Shown here in pieces: positions 14,019-24,744 of a stretch of 64,000 bases of DNA. The notes beneath the pieces were generated by a model that was not told the origin of the DNA, did no database searches, and saw nothing but the letters and a program-made list of their open reading frames with translations. Source of the DNA: Chamaecrista fasciculata (Eukaryota; Streptophyta; Magnoliopsida; Fabales; Fabaceae). The DNA lies in the NCBI GenBank assembly GCA_003254925.1, contig QANZ01012774.1, positions 13,174-77,173 of the forward strand. Reading direction: 5' to 3'. The position numbers and the translations under genes were made by a program. How positions within the stretch are numbered: the stretch's first letter is position 1; each line of letters opens with the position of its first letter.

Positions 14019-14310
14019 CCCCCTTAAACATGTTCTTTCATGGACAAAACATGTGAATTTCGCAGCTTTTGCTTCTTAGTACAACTCACCACACAATTTG
14101 ATTTGGATCTAAAGCAAACCTTCTCCAATATTATTATAATTATAATTATTATATAACTTCAAATCACAGTAAATACTTTTCAAGTTTTTAAGTGTTATAT
14201 AATTAATGTATGCACTAATTAATTATATTCATCTTTTTATTTGCTGTGCAAATGATAGGAAACATATTAAAGTACATAACACAAGTTTCCGGTCAATTCT
14301 CTGCATCTGC
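14019..14310. other. Short remnant beyond the LTR, then AT-rich DNA
   Basis: Bases 14019-14120 look like the internal side of the LTR fossil (polypurine tract and a little flanking sequence). From there to the hAT insertion the DNA is AT-rich, with no feature seen. Confidence 0.4.
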
Positions 14311-15051
14311 CTCTCTGGTAGGGATGTCAAAATGGGCTTAGGCCCGCAGGCTCGGCCTGGCCCGTCCGCTAAATGGGCGGTCCCTGGCTTCAGAAATTGA
14401 ACCCGTTTAAATGCGGGCCTAAATGGGTTAGCCCGTTTGGCCCGCAGGCTAAACGGGTATAGTGCGGGCTGCCCGCGGGCCGGCCTGTGTTTTTTTTTTT
14501 TAAAAAAAAATCTAGACCTAATGCTCATTATATATAACACAAATACTGCATGTTGGATCATTTTTTAAAAGTCTATTTTGCTTTTTTGCTAGTGGCCCAA
14601 TAAGCTAATCTTAAAAGTAATACATAAATTTTTTTTAAAAAAGTTTCTCATTTAGATTAGGCAAGTAAGCATCAGGAGGTATCACGTCGTGCAGTGCATT
14701 ATGTGAAATATTTCAATTTAATAACAAATTTAATTATTATAACATTATTTCTAACAAATTTAATAAAATAAAGGCCAAAGTCCTATTTTGGTCCCCCTGT
14801 TATGCTCATTGTTCCAAATAGGTCCCTCAGTTATTTTTCGTTCCATATTGGTCCCTCAGTTATTCAAAACTTGTCAACGTTGGTCCCTCTAACGTTTTCC
14901 ATCTATTTTTCCGTTAAAAAAAGAAGAAAAATAAACTTTCATCATTAAAAGTTTTATTTTCTTATATTAAGGTCCTTTTCTTTTTATAAAGGATCAAAAC
15001 GTAAGAAAATGAAGTAAATTAAGATTTAAAGTGAATTTGCCCAAAACACAA

Positions 15052-15098
<47 letters not shown>

Positions 15099-15349
15099 GT
15101 ATCTCTTCCACCCGAACATCCTTCTCTGCTCCTCCCCACCACACCGCACCTGCATCCATCATCAATCAATTTAATTCCTTCATTCGCAAACTCAACAATT
15201 CAATCGAAAACATCCATAACCAGAAATCAAGATTCAGAGATAAACCACACATAAAACAACAAAAACAAAAAGTTTGATGTTGATCTGTTTGTAATTTCCC
15301 TAAATTTCCAATCGATCCTCTCTGGTTTCCCTAAAATGGCTCAAAAACC

Positions 15350-15760
15350 CTATTGTGGCGGACAAAAAGGCCTTCCCTCACGAACCCTATGACTTGGAAT
15401 CTTGAAATGCCTAATCCTCCCTTCTTGTTCCCTCAAATACCCTTCGCGTAGAAACGCCTTCGAGAATATATCCTCCACACGCCTATCCACATCGTGCACG
15501 AACACATCGGTATCGCCTTCTTCCCTGTTTCTCGCCATCAATCTTGCCGTATAGATCGCGCTCATCATTCCCAGAGCTCCGTCGAAGTACCCCATCGGCG
15601 CATCCACCATTATCACATCCCACTCCACATCGAACACCTCGCTCGGAAATCCCTTCAGTGTCAGATCGCACTTCGAGAATCTCGGATCCGTCACCGTCCG
15701 GCAGTTCTCGTCCGCCGTCGCGACTCTCATTAGCTCGTCGGCTTGATGGAGTCACCAATG
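15350..15760 (-). pseudogene. Captured fragment of a DUF579 (arabinogalactan/xylan methyltransferase-like) gene
   Basis: A 126-codon frame opens at 15730 and runs to 15350 without interruption; related residues (HQADEL) continue upstream to about 15760. Conserved family blocks are LKGFPSEVFDVEWDVIMVDA, GYF, SAIYTARLMARNRE, TDVFVHDVDRRVED, FSKAFL, and RHFKIPSHR. These are the C-terminal part of DUF579 proteins, which include the IRX15, GXM and AGM groups of Golgi polysaccharide methyltransferase relatives; the wording is closest to the AGM1/AGM2 group as I remember it. Full proteins are about 290-320 residues, so the transmembrane N-terminal half is missing. An inserted-element copy is the natural reading, as the fragment lies exactly between MULE arms. 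Whether it is transcribed is unknown. Confidence 0.8.
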
Positions 15761-15791
15761 CCACAGATCTGATGGGGTTTCTGGGTATAAT

Positions 15792-15840
<49 letters not shown>

Positions 15841-16026
15841 TTATGTCTGGGTATAATATGAAGAAGAAGAATGGAGAGCAAGGAGTGATTATGTCTAGTT
15901 TTTTTTTTTTTTTTTTAATGTGAGCTGATGGGTATATCTTTTTTTTTTGGGTATAAATGTGAATAAATCATGAGTTTGGAGGGTGGATTTTGGATTTACA
16001 AATGGGTATGGAACTGTTTTTTTGCA

Positions 16027-16027
16027 A
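16027..16027. other. Undetermined base (N)
   Basis: A single N just inside the right arm of the Pack-MULE, next to a poly-T run. It probably marks an assembly uncertainty in repeat sequence. Confidence 0.95.
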
Positions 16028-16527
16028 NCCTTTTATAAAAAAGAAAAGGACCTTAATATAAGAAAATAAAACTTTTGGGGATGAAAGTTTATTTTTCTTC
16101 TTTTTTTAACGGAAACATAGATGAAAAACGTTAGAGGGACCAACTTTGACAAGTTTTGAATAACTGAGGGACCAATATGGAACGTAAAATAATTGAGTGA
16201 CCTATTTGGAACAATGAACATAAGAGGAGGACCAAAATAGGACTTTGGCCTAAAATAAATAATGTTAAATTTAACAAATAAGTTGATTCAATGACAATTT
16301 TTTTAAAAAATATATACATACTGCATATTTGTAAGTCTTTTTGACCCAACAAAATTTTTAAAAATAAAAGTTAAAAGCCTGCGGGCCGGCCCGTTTAGCC
16401 CGCGAACATTCATGGGCGGTCTTGGGCATTAAATTTGAGGACCGTTTATAAACGGGCCGGCCCGCCAAAAGACGGGCCCATCACGGGCCTGGGCGGGCCA
16501 GCCCGTTTTGACAACCCTACTCTCTAG

Positions 16528-17866
16528 TCAGCTGGCATATATTACAGACATGCATGATGCATGAATGTAAAAAGGTGGAGTATTTGATGCATATATATAT
16601 ATGGTAATTAATCAAGGTGAGGAATGAATGGTGTGTTACTTTTCAAGATACTACAGCTCAACTATGTGGTGGCTTCCACGTTTTATGGAGACTTGAAGCG
16701 TTGTCTTTAATTTCCTGTGAAATCTACAACATAATGCGATGCTACCTCCTAATCAATTTTATACTATATACACATGGCACCAACCTAATCCTATTTTGTC
16801 TGCGTACACTATTCCATCCCGATCCATTTTGCTTTCCACAAATTAATTAATTAACTAATGACAAATTAAACTATAATTGTTACTCGTAATTAGCTAGCCT
16901 GATCTGAATCTCGTTGATTACTTTTTACCTTATTATGCGACACAGATCAGTGGTTGGTCATGATTAATTTGAAGAAGATGGATGATCCAGGGGATTCATT
17001 TATTAAAGATGAATGATTATATCCATCCTATGTATTGATTAATTAAATTAGTTTTATATATAATATTCAATTTGTTTCTGAACTGAAATCATAGTATGGA
17101 TTCGTATCAAAAGATTATACTTAAAATATGGTATGGGATTTGGCGAGCAAAGGGGGTTGTCTGTCCACTTTAGCACAGTCGATCTCATCCTCGATTTCAA
17201 TGCATCTGCATATATAAGGTTTTACCCTTTTTATATATATATATAGCTAGAATGGTAGCTTCCGTAGCAGTACTAGTTTATTCTTAAATTGAATTCTCCT
17301 AGTTTATAGCGTTGAAAATGAAATAATCCTCCAATAAACTAATTGTGAATGTGAGACTCATGACAATGAAAGGACAGACGGATTTAAAAACTAATAAAAT
17401 ATAAATAGCAAATTTGGGTTGTGAGTAAGAATGATTAGTTGAGTTGAAATGAAAGGAAAATGTGAGATGATATGATATGATGAGGAAGAAAAGGAGGGAA
17501 ATCGAGAGAGACAGAGTGTGAGAGAGTGGTGGGAGTGTCGACCACATGAACAGCAGCTTGGCTAGCTAAGTATTATCTGCTGCTGCATGCCTTTGCCTTT
17601 CCTTTTGCCTTTTTTAACTTTAATTCTGTACCTAGCTAGCTCTCACTCCCACACCAATCCCCATCACGCTACTTCTATCATTCTTCTTCCTTCTTTAGTT
17701 TTTCATCTCTCAACACAAAATCTAGCTAACCATACTATATTATAACTAGTCAAATATAACAAATGAAAAAAAGGTTGGTTCAATTTATAAACTGTTACTT
17801 CTCAATACATGTCTTGGCCTACTAAAACCTCTACATCATATTCACTTTTCCATTCCATTCCATTCA
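16528..17866. other. Intergenic, no gene seen
   Basis: AT-rich DNA with short (AT)n runs (16591-16602, 17231-17244) and pyrimidine-rich stretches near 17640-17710. Open frames are short and unlike known proteins. Confidence 0.5.
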
Positions 17867-18093
17867 CTCATTATTTACCGTCCTTAATTCTGGATCAGCA
17901 TCAAATCTCTTAATTATATGGGTTAGACATGTAAAATTTGTTTTAGGGGCATGAGATGAAATGGGTACTGAACCAATAAGATTATACAATAAAATGTAAT
18001 GGGTCCTGAGCCAATAAAATTATGACATCATAGTCTAATCCATGTAATTAAGAGATTTGATGGTGATCCAGAATTAAGGACGGTAAATAACGA
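17867..18093. mobile_element. MITE with long, nearly perfect inverted repeats
   Basis: The arm at about 17867-17931 (containing ttatttaccgtccttaattc) is repeated inverted at about 18031-18093, with roughly four mismatches in 60 bases. Two imperfect copies of an 'aatgggt(a/c)ctgagccaataa'-like unit sit in the loop. The size (about 225 bp) and structure fit a MITE. The family and target duplication could not be settled. It ends about 350 bp before the SMR start codon. Confidence 0.7.
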
Positions 18094-18440
18094 GACAGGA
18101 ATGATTTGGCATGGCGTTGAAAGTTGAAAAAAGAGGTGGGGCCTTGGAAATTCTCTTGTTTGTCGCTTTTGGAAGTGTGGGTTTCCCACATGTACCCCAC
18201 GCCACTCTCACCTTCCCTCCTTCTGGATCTGGTAGTATATATGAGTATATATGAATCACTAATCAGACACTCACTTTGAGGACCTCTCATGACTAATCAT
18301 CATCACCCCCTCATTATATATATTTCTCTCACCACGCCTACCTTAGCTACCCTCCATTATAATCCCATATAATAATAAATCAATTGCCTTGTATACTAAG
18401 CCACCCATCTTCCATCCAATTCAAGATTCAGATTTCATAA

Positions 18441-18782
18441 ATGAAAATGGGTCTCCATGTGTTAGAAGAATTCTGGCCAATCACGCCCGTACGAACCCAT
18501 CCAAGGATCAACCAGCAACGAAGCAGCAACACCACCAGCGATCCATGTTGTTCACAGTACTCACAGCAACAGAATAATGATGTTGAAATTCAAGATATTG
18601 AAGAATGCCACACACCAACTTCACCTTCCACAATCTTGACAACACCATTGGTATGTCCACCACCTCCCAAGAAATCACGCAAATTACAACCACCAATCTC
18701 TCCTCGCCCATCTCAACGCTTCTTCCAAGTACCCCACGATCTCGCTTCTATCTTTCTTCCTTCCACACCTACTACCTCTTAA
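18441..18782 (+). CDS. SIAMESE-related (SMR) cyclin-dependent kinase inhibitor
   Basis: Single-exon gene of 113 residues; a second in-frame ATG at codon 3 could serve instead. The family core is present: an acidic lead-in followed by EECHTPTSP (residues 54-62), then a short spacer and LVCPPPPKKSRK (70-81). A C-terminal block FFQVPHDLASIFLP (94-107) matches the hydrophobic cyclin/CDK-contact motif near the end of SMRs. SMRs are small, intronless, largely disordered nuclear proteins that bind CDK-cyclin complexes, stop mitosis and favour endoreduplication, often in response to stress or development. The N-terminal half is Gln/Ser-rich and not conserved. Which SMR member this is cannot be told. 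A TATA-like 'ttatatatat' lies near 18312, and the MITE at 17867-18093 sits in its upstream region. Confidence 0.85.
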   Translation: MKMGLHVLEEFWPITPVRTHPRINQQRSSNTTSDPCCSQYSQQQNNDVEIQDIEECHTPTSPSTILTTPLVCPPPPKKSRKLQPPISPRPSQRFFQVPHDLASIFLPSTPTTS

Positions 18783-19696
18783 TTTAACTCCTTTCCTTTT
18801 AATTTCATCACACACCACTACTCCATATGTATACCATATATATGTATATTTGTAATTCATTGTTTATTTCTAGTTTCTCCATCTCTGTCACTTACTTAGT
18901 TGATTTGCCTGTCCTGTTGTTTAAATTTGAATATTAATTAGTTTCACAAATATCTTTCTCATTTAAAAGTTATACAAGTCTGAATTTATCAATTGCGCCC
19001 ACCCACAACAACGCAAGAATCCAAAATATTTCCATACTGGGGTCTAATTAGTTATAGTGGTGGGGGCTGATGATGGAATTCAAAAGGTAATGAAAGGGGC
19101 TAAAAAAGAATCTATCAATTGTTATCTTTTGCTTCATTTTTCTTCCATGGAAACACATCCTTTTTCGTTTACTAGGATGAATTTAGAAAAAAGAGGCAAG
19201 TAATTATGATTATTGGTTTATGCTAATTAAATGGCATCATACAAGTCATTGTTTGTCGTTTCAAACAAGGTAGAAAGTGGCATGCGTTTCTGACTTTCTG
19301 TAGCTTTTCAAGAGCCATCAAAGCAGTTTAGCTGATTGAGGCATCCTTATTAACATAACTCTTTTTTTGTATAATTTAACCCAAATTAGATTTTGAGCGA
19401 TTCAAGAAAAGAACAGCGTATTAACGATTAACTACTTCAAAATTAGTGACTGTGTAATTTTAATTTAGAGTTAACTTGTGTTTATATGTAAAATAAAATG
19501 TAACTGAACTTTTTCTAATACATGAAAGTTGGAAACATGATGAACATTAAGTATCTAAAAGTTATGAAACAAAAGAAGAAAAATAAGATTACATCGATCC
19601 ATGTCAAATTTATTAGTATGCACATGATGAATAATAGCCTGTTATCCTCACTTCATCAAGAGAGCTAGATTGAGATGAATGCCATCCCATATTAGT
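18783..19696. other. Intergenic between SMR and the NLR gene
   Basis: This holds the 3' flanks of two convergent genes (SMR on plus, the NLR on minus). It is AT-rich, and no further gene or repeat was recognised. Confidence 0.5.
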
Positions 19697-22600
19697 TTAG
19701 TAGTCACAAAAGTGGAATGCCAGCCTAGGCACATGCTGGACTTTGTAATGATCTTCTCCTCCTTTTTCAAGATTGATTCTGAAGGTTCGAAACATTGTCC
19801 TAATTTCCAATTCTTCAAGACCAGTGATGAACCTTAGTGCATCTGGAACCATCTTAAGCTGGGGGCAATTTGAAATCTGCAGTCTACGAAGATTAGTCAT
19901 GGCTTCTTTACCCAATTTCCACTCTTCTAGATTGGTCAAATCCTTCACAATCAGACACTGAAGCAGAGGAAAGGCTTTTGTACCACAAACTAATTCCTTT
20001 CCCATGAATGAATCCATTTGTAGTTCAAGGATCTTCAAATTGGGAAGCTTCCCTAGTGTTGCCATAGGATCTAAATCAAGTCTGGACCCCTGCAACTTCA
20101 ACTTGACAAGCTTGGAAGAGATTTGGTGATGTTCTGGGAATTTCATTATAGGACCTTCTATATGAAGCTTATATAGATTAGGACATCCTGCTAAAACTGT
20201 ACCAACATCAATATCCTCAGTACAAACAAAGAACAAAGATTCTAGGCGGCCAAATGTCACACCTGGATACTTGAAGATATCTCCAAATTTGGGATCATCT
20301 ATTACCAACTTTCTCAAATTCTTTAGTTTTATGAGATCCCTTACATCACACTTCTCTGGAGGGAAGTTAACTAGAGTCTGTAAATTTCTCAGATTGGCCA
20401 ATAGCCACTTTTCAGTGCTGTCCCCACATGACTCTGGCAAATACAGGTGCCTTAATCTTTCCATCTTCCATATCACATTTGGTATTTGTACAGTTGAATT
20501 CCATGTTAGAAGATCAAGGGTTTGCAAGCATCTCAAATTGGCTATTGTTGGTGGGAGCTCATCTATATCTGTGTTTCTTAAACTAAGAAACCTGAGGTGG
20601 ATCAACAAGCCAATTTCCTTTGGTAGTTTCCCTCCCTGACCTTGTAACCCCTCCAAGTCCAAGACTCTAAGTAACCTGAAATGTTTGAAAACAGATTTGG
20701 TTATCCTCCATTCACTAAGTTGGGCTGCCTTTTCATGGAAGCAGATAAGAGACCTAAGATGGTGATGGCTTTTGATGAGTTGTGAAGGGAAAAGCCTGTC
20801 AATATCTTGATCTAGAAATAGAGAAATCCTACGAACTTTACCCATAGACCTTGCTCTGTGGACAATGGGCAAGTTAAAACACTCTGCTACTTCATTTGCA
20901 TTCAAGGAATCAAGTATCTCAACAAAATTCTCCTGTTTTGACTTGAGCACACATAGGTCTCTCATAAGATGGTGCATTTGGCAAGTTCTTATTCTTCCTG
21001 TTGAACTCCTTTGCACCACCTGGATCATGCACCTCTCCACTAGCTCGTTCAAGTATCGTCGCGCAACCTCCTCCATGGTTTCCTCTCCTTCTCCAGCATC
21101 ACTCTGAACTAATCCCTCTGCCACCCATATTCTGATTAGTTTCTTTGTGGGTATCTCAAGATTCTCAGGGAAATGAGCTAAGTGTAGGAAACATGGTTTC
21201 AGTTGATATGGCAATTCGTAATAGCTCAAAGCTAGAACCTCAGGCACTGGCAACAGCTGCTCACGCCCTTTTGCTCTTCTCAAGTGTGAATTAATGTTTT
21301 GGCGCACTGTGTCCCACTCCTCCAGTGTAGCCTTTGTTGCTATCAACCCTCCAAGAACAATGATGGCCAATGGTAAACCTCCACATCTTCCTACCATTTC
21401 TCTTCCTAACTTCTCCTTCTCTGTGCTCATTCTGAACTCTGCGCAAAGCTAACACAAATTCATTAGTCTTTTGTGCTACCCCAGTTTCACTCATGCTCAG
21501 ATTTTCACTACATAATATTGAGTCTATAAATTCAGACATAGATGGACTAGAACTAGTTGCAAATGTGATAGAGTATGTATATGATCATATTATTTCGCTC
21601 TATATGATGTTTTTTTTTTATTCCATTCCTTTAGGGACAAAATAGATTTAGGGACTTCTCTTTAACTTCACCAGTCAAACGAGACTATTCATACTATTAG
21701 TTAGTATATCATCCTTTAAAAATGTATAATTAGTATTCTGCTGAATCAGGCTATCTAACTAGAAAATATAGGTATACTGGTATTTTTTTCTTTGCTTATC
21801 AAATTCAGTATATATTACTATATGCATGCCTCATGCTTGTTTTTGTAAAGTGTGCAGTGCTTTGATGCTTCCAACTAAGAAAGGAACTTAATTTTATAGC
21901 CAAGGAACAAGTCATTTATTGCCAAGAGAAGGAAACATTTGATACTGGCAAAAACACAAAAAACTAGCAACTGTACAAGATATATAGGTAAAACAACAAT
22001 TATATTTCGTTGAGAAGGAAGGAGGAAGAATTTACAAACCTGCGTGATCTCTTATGGGAAATGCCTTCTTCTGGAACAATTCCCAACTGTCTCCTTCATT
22101 TAAACACCTTGGTTGATGAGGGAGACACATTGGGTGTACGTGCAGTGCCACATCTGTATTCCTAGAAGTAAGCAATATTTTGCTGCCAGATTCTCCTCTT
22201 CCATTTGGGAAAGCAGGACTGAGGATGTTCCAAGTCTCTGCATTCCAAATATCGTCAAGGATCACCAAGCATCTCTTTTCTATTTGAACTTGGTAAAGCT
22301 TCTTTGCAAGCTCCTCCTCCCTCATACTCTTAATTTCCTCTCTTTCTTGTGCAGAAGGAGAGATGAGTTTGAAGAGGATTTCTTCCCACACATCCTTTGC
22401 TTTGCATTGCTGAGATATATAAGCCCAACCAAAACTCTCAAAATGATGCCTTACATTACTATTATGGTATACCTTCTTGGCTAATGTTGTCTTCCCAATA
22501 CCCCCCATTCCACATATAGCAACTACTCTCCTATGCTTGTCAGGATTCACCAAATATGACTCCAGAATTCTCACATCTTCTTCCACACCAATTATGTCAT

Positions 22601-23081
22601 CTTCAATTATGTGAGAGTAAGACTTCCTTAAAGCTTTTTGCCTCCCATGCAAAGAATTTGAAGCCTCTTGTATTTCAGGTATGCCATAGGTTTTGAGTTT
22701 TGTTGTGAGGAAAGAAATTTTTTCTATGATTGCTTCAACCTCAAATCCCACTTGGTGGATTGTAAAGCATTCTTTTATTCCTGCATACCTCTTGATCATG
22801 TTCAGGACACCAACCCTGTTTCTTTTGGATGCTCCTCTCAGGACATATGTCTCAATGACATCTTCAGAATCATAAGCAGCTTCTCTTATCTCTGAAATCC
22901 AATTCCTGAGTCTTTCATCTTCATCTTGCCTTCTATCTGCATCTTGTAAGTATGACTGGATCAACCTCAATTCAGTTCTCAGTTGGCTCACTTTATCTGC
23001 AATCCCATATAAGAAATTTGCTTCACTTATGAGTAAATTACCAAGATTTTCTACAACAAATGATACCACAGGTTGGGCCAT
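19697..23081 (-). CDS. CC-NBS-LRR disease resistance protein (At1g50180-like)
   Basis: Two exons, 23081-22040 and 21438-19697, joined in frame across a 601-bp intron, give 927 residues. In order: an Rx-type coiled-coil with an EDVID-type motif (DSEDVIE, 71-77); the P-loop GMGGIGKTT (191-199); kinase-2 LVILDDIW (272-279); RNBS-B GSKILLTSRN (299-308); GLPL (368-371); an MHD-position motif that reads MHH (502-504); then about 12 leucine-rich repeats, ending GGEDHYKVQHVP, a tail shared with At1g50180 and its relatives. Such proteins are intracellular immune receptors that switch from ADP- to ATP-bound form when they sense an effector. The gene looks intact, with all nucleotide-binding motifs present. 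The D-to-H change in the MHD position is unusual. The P-loop codons resemble a miR482/2118 target. Confidence 0.95.
22490..22511 (-). promoter_or_regulatory. Possible miR482/2118-type target site in P-loop codons
   Basis: The plus-strand text of this 22-base window equals the miR482 consensus as I recall it at 18 of 22 positions, so the NLR transcript is complementary to such a miRNA. Targeting of NLR P-loop codons by miR482/2118 is well established in many eudicots. The mismatch opposite position 10 could weaken slicing. Inference only. Confidence 0.35.
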
Positions 23082-24744
23082 TATTGTAGTTTTCTAAAAT
23101 CCCTCACCTTTGGCCAAACCAGACTCAAGCTTCAGATTTGAAACTCTTCCTCTCAATCATCCTCATCCCAAACCAAAAATAGGCCTAACTCTCATTGGTG
23201 TTGACTTTGACATTGTATTCTTTTCATTTCTTAAGAAATTAACACTGTAATACTTGAAAGACTTTGCCTTAATTTCTATTTATTCATTTAGTTTTGAATA
23301 AAAAGAATGATTTCTAAATTTTAATGGCAAATAATGAAGTGGAAATCGTAGAATATTATGCAAAAGCATTGGCGTGGCGATGTAGACCCAAGTCACCGAG
23401 AAATTTAAATTGAATACGAGAACTGAGAAGGGAGAAATTGCAAAAAAGCTAGTTTGGTTTTTCCAAAAAGCAATTAAGATGTGAGCTACCAGTGATGCAA
23501 TTGGTTTAGCACAAAAGGAAGGAGGATGGAAAATGCATGGGCAGGCTGCTTCTAAGAAATAGCTCAATAAACAAAAATTTAATTACGGAATTGTGAAGCC
23601 GACCAAATATGAAAGGGTGGAAATTGCCCACTTCATAATATCTTGACTACTTATAGTCAACAAGAAAATAATACAATAATGCCTTGCTAAGGGAGAAGCG
23701 ATTAAAAAAACTGGGAGGATATTCTGAAAATTCAAAATAGAGTAAATTAAGGGAAATGTGCTAATTTAAGAGTATACACATGACAGGGTCTTCAGGTTAA
23801 ATTGTTTTTCTTTTAAAATGAATTTAATTTAAATTATTTTCTATTTAATCAACTTAATTAATAATAAAGAATAATATATATACATATATCATATATTTTA
23901 TATAATAATAAATAATGTGAAAGCAATCTATCACCTGCTCTATTCAACCACTCGCAATTGGTTCTGTAATGTGTGACTTTTCAATAAAAAAGAACAACAC
24001 TTATCAAATTTATTATACCACTTATTCTGAAAGTACGGGGAAACTTCATAACCTTTTTTATCTAGATTATTTATCTTTTTTTTCAAAAATTATTGGAGGA
24101 TTAAGTATTTGAGCTATGTGACAAGTAGAAGAGTAGTTACATGACTAAAAGATACTTTTACCTATTTAAATTTAACAGAATATATAATTTTTTTATTGTA
24201 ATTTTAACAAGATTTAAAACTACATTTATCATTAGATTTGGATTGATGTATTTGACAAGAAAATCAAATTGATTGTAACTTTATTTTACATAGGCTAAAT
24301 CGTATGAATTCATCAGATCAAATAATTAATTTATTCTAATTATAATTACTAATAACCTCATAATCGAAACACAACGTTTAATAATGGGTTAAATCAATCT
24401 TAATTTATTCAAGTAAATTCAATAAAATGTCTATAAGAAGTTAAGAACGATTTATAAAGATGACTTGTGTGAACTATCTTCAATATTGCTTTAATTCAGC
24501 ATGAACGATTTACAAATAATTAATAAGGGCAAGGCCTCAACCTTCGTAAACTATAGAGTGCTATTGTTGTATAATATCAAGCAAGGCAGAAGCAGAGGAT
24601 CTGCAGTTGAACATGTGTTTTTGATGTTGAGCAATTGTATAGAGAGCGTACAATCACAATGTTTCACTGATTCATTCACTCATAGCTAGGAAGCATGCTC
24701 TGCACATTTTCAATCTGAACCACATGTGATTTCTCCAGTTTAAG
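23082..24744. other. Intergenic between the NLR and RLCK genes
   Basis: Promoter side of the NLR and 3' flank of the kinase gene (both minus strand). AT-rich with (AT)n at 23873-23886; no other gene was recognised. Confidence 0.5.

Larger units (their letters stand above)
14773..16250. mobile_element. Pack-MULE nested in the hAT element
   Basis: The left end reads ggccaaagtcctattttgg and the right end is its complement, cca...ggactttggcc. The inverted arms run about 218 bp (14773-14990 and 16033-16250). A perfect 9-bp target-site duplication, taaaataaa, flanks it (14764-14772 and 16251-16259); 9 bp is diagnostic for Mutator-like elements. Between the arms are (CT)n at 15055-15095, a captured host gene fragment on the minus strand (15350-15760), (GA)n at 15799-15838 and one undetermined base at 16027. 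No transposase is visible, so it would depend on one supplied elsewhere. This is the layout of a Pack-MULE. Confidence 0.88.
14319..16519. mobile_element. Non-autonomous hAT element (2.2 kb)
   Basis: The left end reads TAGGGATGTCAAAATGGGC and the right end GCCCGTTTTGACAACCCTA, imperfect terminal inverted repeats typical of plant hAT elements. They are followed inward by GC-rich 'gcccgcgggc'-type subterminal repeats. An 8-bp target-site duplication flanks it, ctctctgg (14311-14318) and ctctctag (16520-16527), with one mismatch; 8 bp is the hAT size. No transposase frame is present. The middle is occupied by a separate MULE insertion (14773-16250), so the hAT itself is only about 720 bp without the insert and duplication. 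Confidence 0.85.

Noticed and set aside
14229-14561. 110-codon minus-strand frame
   Set aside because: It is the translation of GC-rich hAT terminal and subterminal repeats; no protein family.
15483-15881. 132-codon open frame on the minus strand overlapping the DUF579 piece
   Set aside because: It is another frame of the same DNA and includes translation of the (GA)n/(CT)n tract; the DUF579 frame explains the conservation.
20271-20639. 122-codon plus-strand frame
   Set aside because: Antisense shadow of the NLR leucine-rich repeats.
22113-22484. 123-codon plus-strand frame
   Set aside because: Antisense shadow of the NLR nucleotide-binding domain.
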